Shown here piece after piece: positions 45,976-58,500 of a DNA stretch of 64,000 bases. The notes beneath the pieces are model-generated. The model was given only the letters and a program-made list of their open reading frames with translations. It searched no databases and was not told where the DNA came from. The stretch is taken from the NCBI GenBank assembly GCA_963971305.1, contig OZ020307.1:14397501-14461500 (forward strand), written 5' to 3'. Within the stretch, counting starts at the first letter, position 1. Every line of letters starts with the position of its first letter. The stretch comes from Arcuatula senhousia (Eukaryota > Mollusca > Bivalvia > Mytilida > Mytilidae). Both the position numbers and the translations under genes were made by a program.

Positions 45976-46504
45976 AATCCAACAACCTGTAGGGCCACAT
46001 GACAAGTGATCAGTGGCATGGTATTAATTAAAATCAGCAACTTCATTCAGCCACCCCATTTTTAAGGGACTTTCTCAAAACAATGAAAATTACGTTGCGG
46101 TTGTAATGACCCAGGAGGTTCTTTCAAGTGCATCAATTGATAAAAATAATACAGCAATGGTGCAATGGGGCGCTCTAAATTGAACACTGTACATTTGTAT
46201 TTGAGAGCAGCAAAATTTTTTACAATATGATGTAGTTCCTTGCACTTTACAGACTGATTGACAGACAGACAAGGTGATTCCTACACACCCTTAAACTTTG
46301 ATTGTGATATGTATAAAAATTGCATAAATCATGTAAATGGAATGTATAATTACAAAAATATCTCTATGGAATATAACAAAATACAGAAAATGAGTATTTT
46401 TGTCAATTTATAATTTCTATAATAAAGTTAAGATTTGGATACAAAAAGTACAACTTGAACATTAAGCAAAAAAAGCTGACTTTTATATTTTTATATAAAC
46501 GCTA

Positions 46505-49500
46505 TCATGTGTTTCTATCTTTTTGAGATACAAAATACAAGGTGTCAGAATCTTTATCTACATTGATCTTTTCTGATTCTTTTTGACTTAATACATCTTT
46601 AAAATCATTATACAAATCATGAAAATTAACATCAACATTTTTATCCTTCCATACATTTGTACCATGATTTTTCTCTGTATGAAATCTCTTGCCCTTTTCT
46701 GTATTGTATATTCTGAGGTTGTCGTACTCAGCATAACCATAGCCAGATGTTCCAAACCCCACAAAGCCGGTCAGAGGGACATTTAGTATGCCTGACTCTA
46801 GAAGGTACTCTCCGTTCAAATACACCTCTATTTGATACCCCTATAAAATGATTGAATAGGAAATTATTCAACTTATCATAGAACACAAATGTACAAAGAA
46901 ATAGAACAAGTTACTTATGGCTATCATGCCCCCTGCTGCATTAGAATTAAATCCCTAAAAACTAGGTACTGCAAACAGCAATGCAGTCAGAAAAATACAC
47001 GTTTAAACAGAAATTGGATCAAATTTATTAGGCAGTTTCAGGGATATTGCATCCATATAGTTTTTAACCTAACATTCACAAAATAAAAAATGACCCATAA
47101 GTCATATGTGTCTGTTTAGTAACAGTTTGGTAATGGACGCATTTGTACCTTTGGTAGCACGTAATTAATTAAAATACTGTAGTATTACTTATTTTTGCAG
47201 GGTATTTTTTTTTTTAGATTTCATGGTCATTATTTTTTTTTGCAAAATTTAATTTTGTTCAAAAGAGATATTATATATGAGATAAAAAGAATATTAGAAC
47301 AAAACAAGTAATACTGTGAGCGAGCTCACAAAAGGATACCCCCCCCGCTACATATTGGACTCTGTACTGCCAAATACCTAAAGTCCAATTATCACCCTAA
47401 ATGATATCAAAGAGCAATGAAAAATCTTCATGCACATCTACATATGATGTACTTTCTTCATGTAAAGTTTCATCAAAATCTGTCGAGCAGTTTAGGAGGA
47501 ATTGCGCTTACGAGGTCTCCCATTGAATACTATATTTAAACATTCTAAGTCCAATGATCTCCCCTGAATGATATCCGAGAGCGATGAAAATTCTTCATGC
47601 ACATCTACATATGATGTACTTCCTTCATGTAAAGTTTCATCAAAATCCATACAGCGGTTTAGGAGGAGTTGCGCTTACGAGGTATGTGGACAGACGGACA
47701 GACAGACAGGGTGATTCCTATATACCCCCCCAAACTTTGTTTGCGGGGGGTATAAGTATGTGGAGAGACGGACAGACAGACAGGTGGATTCCTATATACC
47801 CCCCCCAAACTTTGTTTGCGGGGGGTATAATTAAGTACTTGTTAAGTTTTTAAGCTATTTTTAAGCAGCAGCAAACTTAGCTTCAAAAAATAAAATCACA
47901 AAAATAGTATTTTTTAGAGTAACTTTTTACCTGTAGAATAAGTTTAATATTGTTCCACCCATCCTTTGCAGAAGGTGCATGTCCTGTTTTGAGTACTGAT
48001 TTCCCACCTATTCAAAATAAAGGGTAGCACAAATAAAGTCAAAGAATGGTAGCACTAGAATGATTCACAGAATGGACTCTTTATAATAATTAATCAAAAC
48101 TAGAATTATGGGTGTGAACTCACAGCTTGCAGCTGTATTGAACTCTGTATTGGAAAAAATTTAAGTTCAATCATCTCCCCTAAAGGATATTTGAGAGTAT
48201 GAAATTTCTTCATGTTCATCTCTATATTACCTCTTTCATGTAAAGTTTCATTGAAATCCGTCCAGCAGTTTGGTATGAGTTAAGTTTACAAGATATGTTG
48301 AATTCCTATATCCATCTACTCCTAGAATCAGAGTATAATAATGGGATTGATTCTAATTCTAAAAAGCTTAGTAAAATTATTGACTTAATAGTTTCTCATG
48401 AGTTGAAAGACATTGTTTGTTGGTGATTGATGTACCAAGACCGTTGAGCAAAGTTCTTTGTTTGTTTTTTTTTTTTTTTTTTATATGAGCGGTTTGCTCA
48501 ACATTATTTAAAATTTTCTTGCATCATTATAACTACAAAACCCATAAAAATCTATCATATGTCCTGATACTATATCATACCTATGTCATTGGTTAAGTTG
48601 TACATCTTTGTTGATGGGTTTAGGTAAAAGAAGACCCCTAGAGCACCACTGAGTCTGGTGCCTCCTCTGTCTACCCGTGCTGCAAGGAATATCCCATCTG
48701 TACCATTTATCTCCCCTGATCTTACATCCATAGATACTGTAACGTCTTCCCTGGTAATCATCATAAAAAACTTGGTGATATTCAAAAGTAAATAACAAGC
48801 ACCGGTATAAAAAAAATATAACTAAATTCACTTTTGTTAGCACAAAAATAATACTTATTAACCAGAGTATACCATTGAACAATACTTAAATACTTTTACT
48901 TTTTCATGACTCAATATTTACATCTGATTCTTATTTTGATAAGACTTTTAAATTTGACATAAACACTTTCTAGTTGCCAAGCAGTATATTTTCTTTAAAA
49001 TTGTTGATCATTTTTTCTTACAAATCTTTCATCTCATTCTTTTTAAGCATACAATTATAGGAAAACGACAAAGATGATTGGAAATATAAATATGATAAAT
49101 GTGCATATTTAACAGATAAAAAAGCTATTAGTAGTCTTATACAATTGTTCTTATAGTATAGAGAAACTTGCCAAGAATAATCTCCTATAAGATTGACTGT
49201 ACGTTTGAGGGTGTCTGCTATATTCCAGTAGACAGGTTGTTGTAGCACCATCTGACGTAAAACATTTCTATTAACAGGGTCACCTGAGTCATGGACCTCA
49301 AAACATCCAAGCTGCTGAGCCATGTACTTTGGTTGTTCTGTTTCTGCATACTCTGTAAAAGATTTGTAGATTGAATTTGGAGGGTGATTTTCCATGGATG
49401 TTCCCGGCAATCTAAAATATACAGTAAGCAGGAATAAGATGATTTAGGGACATAAAATTGCTTTATACCATATAGTACTAAAGAACAAAAAATACATGGC

Positions 49501-52500
49501 AAATATCAAGAGGCTGTGGCATGCAAAATTTTGTGGCAAAAATCACGCTAGATGCAGACGGCTGCAAGACAAGGTAGTTTTGCCAAATTGAAAGTAACCC
49601 CTAAATGACACTTTACAACACATTGAAAGGGACATACAAATCACATTTTCTAACACATAAATTGTAACAGATCATCAACAATAATATATTTTGTTTTGTT
49701 AATTCATACCACTAAAATCCTCCACATATGGGAAAGGGAAAGGTTTCTCTGTAGGTGGATCAGGGTACACCCCCCTCTGTCCTGTAGCTAGTGTTGTCAG
49801 GGTCAATATGGTGTCAGGTTTTATATTCAGACTCAACATCCCAGCACTTATCTGGAAGGAAAATATGATTGAATAGTGGAATCCTGAAAATTGACACACT
49901 GGCTAATTGTTATGAGGGTAGTAAAGGGGAAAACACACGCTTGAAAAAAGCTGAAAACAAAACACGAGTTATAAAAATTGTCAATCACAAAACACAGCAA
50001 AATTTATTTGACTAATTCTAACTTTTTGTCAAGTTCTTTTGATTTTTTTTAGAATATCTATTTAAATATTTTGATCTATTAAATGATTCAACACGTTCTA
50101 GATTTGAAAGCAAAGGAGATGATCACACACAAGAAATGGGTTGTCCAACACGAAACATTGGGCTAAAATGCAGGCAAACACGAAGCACATACAACCATGT
50201 CAACACGAAAACACTGGAAATAAATATCAAAATCACGAAAAAACAAGAAAATAAAAACATTGAAAATGTTGCACAAAATTATCCTTTACCACCCCCTGTT
50301 ATTGTGTCATTTTTTTCATGTTGTTAATTAAGAAATTTTATTATTTCTATTTATTCTATTGTGTGCTGCATTTCAGGCTTTTCAACTTTAAAATACAAAA
50401 ATTACCTTAAATTGACATGTAATTATTTTTAATTTAAAATCACCTGTGAATAGAATTTGTACAAAAAAAACATTGAATTCCATTGTAAAGTTAAGATTAT
50501 ATGAATTTTAACCTACCCCAATCTTGCCCAAACTTTCCATCATCTTCGATTCGTCTCCATCATATCCTAATCGGCTCTGCCAACCATACAGGTAAGGAAT
50601 TTGAGCCTAAAGATAATTATGTTTAGCATTTTAAGCATGCATATACATTTAGTGGGTAATTTTGAGGCCAGCGATAAGGATTAAAATTTTGAGATTGAGT
50701 CTTTTTATCTCTCTTTCAAAATTTCAATGGGACATTCTTTGTAAATTTTCCAGAATTCTATGGGACATTTCAAATTTGAAAGAGTAAAATGGTCCATGGC
50801 CCCACCTAATCCCAATCACTGTTGATGGGTACATTTATGTAATGCCCATTCTATGTAATTGCTAAATTTTACACCCATCAAAACAAGAAACAAAACCATA
50901 CAACATATATTGTACATGTCAAGCAAATAAAGAACCTACAAACAATGATATATTATACAATTATCACCCTAGTTGGTGCGTGACCCGGTGGTTTCTTTCC
51001 CCGAGGAAGTAAGGTCGAGCATGTCCTTAATTTTTAGAAGTGATAGAATTTTTAGCATGCATATACATGTAGTGAGTAATTTTGAGGCCAATGATTAGGA
51101 TTAAAATTTTGAGATTGTGTCTTTTTAGCGAGCATTGCAGATGCGAGCCCAACGGCATTGTGCATGTTTTGAGATGTGCCAGAAATATACTGACGATAAA
51201 ACCGGAACAGGTTTACTTTTACGGAGTGAAAAAAATAATAGGCACGGAGCAAGTAAAGCAATCAACCCTCTGGGCTTATAAAAAAATACATCATCATCTG
51301 TTATGCATAAATATAAAAATTCAAATTCAAAAACAGTGATAAAACCCTCATTCATCCACTTGTTTATTTTTACACACATATTTTTATTTAAACACCATTC
51401 GGTCTTTTCCGCTGAAAAACGATTTTCCGGAAATTACCGAGCTAGCTTTTGGCAACATCGTCCCAATGACTAGTCATACAAAATGCATGATACTGACCAA
51501 GGTTTGTTAATTCTAAGTAATATAAAAAAGATAAAGAAATACATAAATTTACTGAATAAAACCTACTCATAATAATAAACAAAAGGTTCTTACCTGAAAA
51601 TGAAAAAGAGTCCCATCCTGTGCCTGTGGGGTTTCACTCACATTCCTCAATCCTGCATGATATTTTTACTTTACCGTTTTTTCCGACAGGTTTCTTAATG
51701 TACCATCTGTTACCAATGCTTCAAATAAAACACTGATACTCAGAAAATCTCACAAACCTGACAGAATCTGAATGTTGTTTTTGGTCTGCTGAAGAAGCGC
51801 GAAATACTCTGACAAGGAAATGACGTCACGTAATCCATAAAATGGATAATTTCGTCCCCGCTTAATGTCGTCCCAGAATGTTACAGGATTTATTATTTGC
51901 ACAAATAATTGAATTTCTAATAAGTAGTTATCGTTCCCAGATATTTTAACAACAACTTTCTCAAGTGCATATGATTTGAGTTTGGTGGGGTCAGACTTTG
52001 CTACTTTAAAAGTTCCCTCTTTACGTTAAACTTAATTAGCCGGTTGAGCACATGGATTTATTTTTAAAAGGTATATAGATTTTCGATGCTCGCTAAAAAG
52101 GCAGGGCCTTAATCATATTATCTCTCTAGTCTCTTTCAAAACTCTTACTTTTCAAGGGGAAAGAAATGCTGGGTCACATATCATCTAGGGTGATAACTGT
52201 TATATTATATCAAATATTTTAATGAAACTATTCAATATTACATTTTGAAACATATTTCCCACATATTATAACCCTTTTCCATTAGAAAAACCCCAGCCCA
52301 TACAATGTTGAAAAACAAACATGTACCTCACATGCAAAATCTCACGAGAGGGTGACCTTACCATGCGACCCAACGATTACCAGTTGACCCAGCGAAATAT
52401 CACATGCCACGTGAACGTGTCTTAGCGAATCATAGTAAAGATTTTTATATGAGTATATAATATAAGGTATTATTTGTTTTTAAGATTTTTGGAAAAGTTT

Positions 52501-55500
52501 TATTGGTACATGAAGAACAAAGAGAATTTAGGAAATACCTTATTCTTCCATAAATGGCATTCCAAGTGTGTAATGATTAGGTTGAGATGCGAGCACATGC
52601 AGTGACCTAACACTGTTCAATTGACCCCCCCCCCCCCCCCCCACCCCCCCCCAAAAAAAATTGTAGGTACTGATATTGATTGATGATGTCAACCAATGAA
52701 ATGGCATGTTATCTAAAACTTTTGTGAATACCTAGGGTTTCAGTCTATAAAAATTGTGTTTTTGCAGCAGAATTAGGTACTTACACATGTTCTTGGAAAT
52801 CATGCAATTATCTTTCACTCGTCATAGAATTTTTGGGGGGCTCCACTTGCAATAAAAATGAAAAATTTTTATCTCTTAAAAAAGAAGTAAATCTTCTAAA
52901 AATAAGGGACATACTCAGAAAGGATGCTCAGTATTTAACCACTGTACTTCCATAATTATAAACTAACTTACAAAATTTCCTTTCAACTGAAAGGTAGCCG
53001 TCTGTGATGAAACATTGAATACTGGCTGCGAGTAAAAACACACAGAATGTTCTGATTTCTGAAAAAAAAATAATGAACGATTTTTGGACACAGTTTCATG
53101 TTTTTTTCAATCTGTTTCATCTGACTTTCTTTTCCTAGTATCTATCTAAACATACAAGAAAATTTTTGTAAAACAGTTATCACATTTATTTAACTTCTAA
53201 ATTGATATCAAAGTTAAGTAAATATGTTTAACTTGTATTTTGATTAACTTATCTATGGTTAACATAGTTGAAAGGATAATATTTAAATCTTTGTAATCCG
53301 GAACAGTAAGTAATTTTTTTTTCATTTATTGTTATGTTTATACATTACTTTTGTTTTAAACTAACCATAGTTTCTATGATGATTGTGAGGTCTTTCCCAT
53401 CAGGGCTAGCGAGGGAAACATAGCTACCACCATGCAGAAGCTTTCCTACCCCCTCTCCATGCTTCAGATATCTCCACCCTGGAGCAGTAAACTGGGTTGT
53501 ATGTGCTAAAAAACATACAGTAAATATCATATTAATCCAAAGCTAAATTGCTGACACAGTTAGGTGTAGTAAGCTTTGTGAATGTGACTTAAGGATGACG
53601 GACATCATAAAAACAGCTGTATCTTTCTTTAGTTTTGTTTCTATAGTTATAAAGTGACTTTGTGTTTAGCATATTTACTATGTTTTTTTTTTAACATTCA
53701 ATAAATTGATACAACACAAGATAAAAATAAACTGTTAACACAGAGATATGTCTCGCCTGTTGCAGCTGGACACAGTATAAATGAAGTTAAATAAAAATGC
53801 AAATATTATAAGGGACTACAGTACTGACAATTACTCAAGAAATTGATTGGTGATGATGCAAATGCAACTGTACACCAATTATCAATGGTGAAAAAAGAAA
53901 AAAGGTTAACATTGGCCAAATCAGTATAAAATTGCAGTCAGTAGACCGTGACTGCACAAGCATACAGATAAAATTCTCTTGGAATTGATTTGTACTGATG
54001 CTAATGAAACTGCATACCAAATATCAATGGAGTACCATTACTTGTTCACATAAAACAGACTTAACCAAAAACTTTAACAATTGTGGATGCCTCGGCAAGA
54101 ATCAGCATACCTGAGTCTCACCTTTCACGACATATTAATCAAATTATAATTTTTGCTTCAGAAGATGTGAAAGTATGCAATTTGGTTCTACAAAAATTCT
54201 ATTGCTGAAAATATTTAAATTATATGGCACTTAATCCATGCTCTTTGTATATGTATAAAGTTTTCACTTATTATTTGAAACATACCTGTGACCCATATAG
54301 GGTTGTTAACAACATAATGTCCACTCCATGGTGAGTTGGCTGTCATCAAACTCTGTCTGTCAAAGGGTAGTGCACTGTAATATCCTGTTATCATATTCCA
54401 AGCAATGGTCCTGGTTAGAAATAAAGACAAATGGTGTAATAAAATTGGATAGGCAATGGCCCTGGTAGAAGCAAATTGTAACCAGTTAACATCATAAACA
54501 TTGAACATACTACATGTTTCTTAATCAAGATCATCATGCTTTATTCTAAAATCTTTAAAACATTATTTACTGGTACTAGATATTTTACAAAAAGCCCAAC
54601 AATTCAATCCTCATCTGTTTTTCAAAAACACATAAATTGGAAAGAAATAATTGTTATTATGCAAAACTATTCAACACTTTATTGATCAAGGCTCATTTCT
54701 CAAAAAGCTATTCGTACACATTAACTCTGCAGCAATGCAACACCATAAAAGTTAATATGGACTTACCCTGTAAAGTAGCCATTCACATGGTTCTGGTTAA
54801 GTGTCTGAAAGAAGGCAAGGAAATACAAATAAAAATCCATTATACCACACAGTTATGTAATTGTGATAAAGAAAAAATCTCTTATACATGTACCATATTT
54901 GTGGTCATAGATTTGCTAATGGATGCAGGTTTAATTGATAAAATTTAAAGACAGTCATTGACATTCTAATCACAATTTTAAAACTAAAAGTTAATGAATA
55001 TCCTCTTTATTGTCAAATTTATAAACAGCTAAACAGAAGCCAAGGAAAGAGCAGTTATTCTATTTTTATTTTTTTTTTGAAAGAAAAAATAATACTGCAC
55101 ACATGGTTAATTGAATGTTAACTTGACTTTTAAATATATGAAATTTGTTGGATTTAGTCAGACTATTGAATTTTCAATCGATTTACTGTGCTACAGTATT
55201 ATTGAATGAAAGAAAATATATCACTTAATCTTTGTTTTTTACTTTTGAGTTGAATTGTTCAATCCTTTCAAATAACAAGCATTACATGTTATTATGTAAA
55301 ATAATTAATAAAGTCTACAAAACATCTATATGAGAAAATTCAACATACTGTAAATCAATTTATTTTGCGACTACTATATTTCGGTTTTCTGTGTTAAAGG
55401 ACAATTTTGCAGCTATTCCTTTTCATTATTCTTCATGAAAACAATAAAATTACTATGAAAATGAGTTAATTTTGCAAGGATTCATTTTCACAATTTTCTG

Positions 55501-58500
55501 TACCTCACGAAATCTTGGAAAATAAATTGCTCACAAAAATTAGTTTGTTTACAGTATCTAAAAAGTACTCACCCTGGCCCAGCATCCTGCCCCAATGTTG
55601 TCATTAAAGGTACTGAAGTCCTCTGAGGCCCACATCTGTTTCCCTGTTTTATAGGCCAAGTCTGTAGATTGGGTTCCTGGGTAATGTACACTAAAATAGC
55701 AAACAAAGTCTTCTCTTTAACATGTTTAAAAATCCTTCATGTTTATAGAGATACATGGACATTTATTAATGAAACACATCCACAATTGGCTTGCAAAAGA
55801 CTCATGACATTATAAGATTTTGAACTAACATCCATGATTTACTTCACAAAACTCATACGGTTGAGAGGTTAAAATTAATGGACTTTGGCTCTTTTTACAA
55901 AATGTGCAACAACATACAAACCCATACTTATTTTAAAGTAAATAGGTTGGACAAAAAAATTATAATTTGCTGCTAATATATAACCTGAGTAAAATAAAAT
56001 GCCAAACAACTTTTTCAAAGCTTCAAAAGCTTTGAATAAAACTAAAATTTCTATCATTTATTTCTCTACTAAGTCAGAGAAATAAATAGTTTTGTAAATG
56101 TTAAACCTTTTTATGATTTTGATCATTACATTTTGATGGCTGTTCTATGTGTGTAGAAATTTATTTCCATGACTTTCAAATATCATACATTGAATAAGAA
56201 ATAAATATTGAATATTCAAATGTACAATTTTTCAAAGTTGACTATGAATATAGCAAAAATTATCATGCCGACAAAATTAGGATGTCTAATACAGTACATA
56301 TATATCTTTAGTTTTGCTGAAATTTTGACTTTTAAGAATACATACCCAATAATTTCAATAGCATCGTTGAGTTTGGGATCTTTGACCATATCATTTACTA
56401 TTTCAAACCCTCCGTCTACAGCTACTATCTTCACATTGTGTAAACCATGTTTGTCCAACAGATATCTTAGAACCTATTAATAAAATACATGTATTAGGCT
56501 TCTTCAATTATTGTCTTCAAAAATTCATATATCAAAATAATAAATGTGAATGTTCACTGCTGCATCATACATGATTTGATACAATTTATATTGAACAGAA
56601 ATGACAACTAAATGACAAGGGTTTAGCATTGTGTACTTTTTCATAAAAACTTTAAAATTACACCAAAACATGTAAAATATCAATGTAACTAATATACATC
56701 ATTCCTATACCTTAAACTACCGTATAGCCCTACATTTTTGCTATATTCGCCACCATTACTCTAGCGCACACTTTGTATTGAGAATATTATTAAATCACAA
56801 AAATAAATGTCCGCATATATAACAGCTTAGTCAATAGGTAAGAAATCACGAAATTTGCCACTTCGAAAATTACCCGCAATACAGTATTCACTGGTAACAC
56901 CAAAGAATTAGAACTAGCAGGAAAATTAACCTTCCCAAACAAGTAAGTTCAGGGCTATTCCAGAAATAAATGTAGGGGGGGGGGGGGGTCAGAAGGCACC
57001 TTTTTTATACCCACCATGCATAAAATTTTAATAATTTCCCTTTATGTTGCATTTGAGAAATATCTAAAAATACCACCACCCATACAATTTTAATTATAGT
57101 GCCTTCCGACAACCCCCCCCCCCCCCCCATACAATTAATTCTGGAATAGCCCTCAGTATAATATTGTTGCAAATTCATGCTGTTGGTTGCCATTATAATA
57201 AGTTGTGTTGTATGTCTTCTTTGTACTGTTTTCAGTTTCTCCTGGTTTGTTCTTTGTTTTTGTTTGTTTTGTTTTTTAAGTTAAAGATCTAAATACCATA
57301 CTCAAACTTCCTTGCTTCTTAAACATTCAACAGTTCAATTTATTTAAAAAAATGGATCAACAGATTACTTAGTAAAAATATAATAATACCTTGATGTATG
57401 TAGTATTGTATGCCAACTCATTCCATATCTGAAATTAATAAATAATGGATTCTTTTCATCAATTCATATGTTTCACATTTCCATAATTTAAAGCAACATA
57501 AAAGAAACTAATAACAACTAAGTAATGTGTTTAAAAGTAATGTTTTCCTAACTCTTCACAGATGTATTCCCCCTTTTTTTGCCAGCTAGGACATAAGTGA
57601 TCAATTTTTAGAGTACAGTTTACTCAACAGTAAAACTGCATTGAAAAAAAGCTACATCATAAAAGATATTCTTTAACTCAACATTTACCTTACTTTTCAG
57701 ATTTAAATGACAACCAGCATGAGGGTCTACGATGGATACGTATGTCACCTGCATCTTAAGAGCGTGTCTATGAGAAAACCATGCAAAATCCAAAAATTTG
57801 TCCAGATGCAAGAATTTCAAATCTACAAAAGGGATGGGGCAACTAAAAGCATCCCCCTTGAAATTCCTTTTCGCAAAATATTTTTTTCGAGAAATTCAAG
57901 ATGGCCGACCTACGGACCTTATAAGGATAACTGAGTTTCTTGGAAAAATTAGCCATATTGAACAGTGCTGAATACAACAATTTAACTTTTTAATAATTTA
58001 TTTTTTCAATATTTTTCTCCAATAATCCAAATTTGAAAGAAGAATTTTGAAAGGGTCATGTTTCTGCTTTTTAATTCTACAAAAATTTTGAAAATCATTA
58101 TTTCCATTCCCCAGCAACCATAGGGGGTAAATGGGGCATTTTCCAAATTCCTCAAAAACTTCAAAATATTCCATTTTAAACATGATCGTTTGTGAAAAAT
58201 AACATTTTTTAATTCAATTTGCCATACTATGCAGAAAATTGATGCATTAAAGTACAAAATAGCAAAAGGAATTGCTTTGCATATGAATTTTGGCATCTTT
58301 ACAAGTCCATGAATTAGGGGCATGCGCCAGTTTTGGCAAGACAATCCCATATTTTCAACAACTTTGGTTAAAGTATGAAAGTATTTTTTTCCAATGAAAA
58401 ACCATTTTTGACAAATGCAAAGACAGTTGGTTACATTAAAAATAACTGTATATATATTGGTGGTGTAGAAAAAGTACAAACGAAGATGCAAAAAAGTGAT

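Larger units (their letters stand above)
40029..46504. other. Region between convergent CYBC1 and GALC
   Basis: No further coding exon was found. It holds the CYBC1 3' flank with candidate poly(A) signals and a hammerhead ribozyme, repeat families (41625-43320, 44160-44654, 45825-45975, and fragments near 45580-45640 and 46195-46290), and AT-rich sequence. The GALC 3' UTR must extend in from 46504, but I saw no well-placed poly(A) signal for it. Confidence 0.6.

Noticed and set aside
49353..49411. Alternative acceptor at 49411 extending the GALC exon upstream ([11 protein letters not shown])
   Set aside because: It would need a 2-base carry from the previous exon, which supplies one base. 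The acceptor at 49352 restores both phase and alignment (EDFSEYAETEQ).
51594..52018. Treating the open segment in the TIR element as regular GALC exons
   Set aside because: The preceding GALC exon (ending KGNF) already joins in phase to AQIPYL, as in the family, and no GALC homologue has an insert there.
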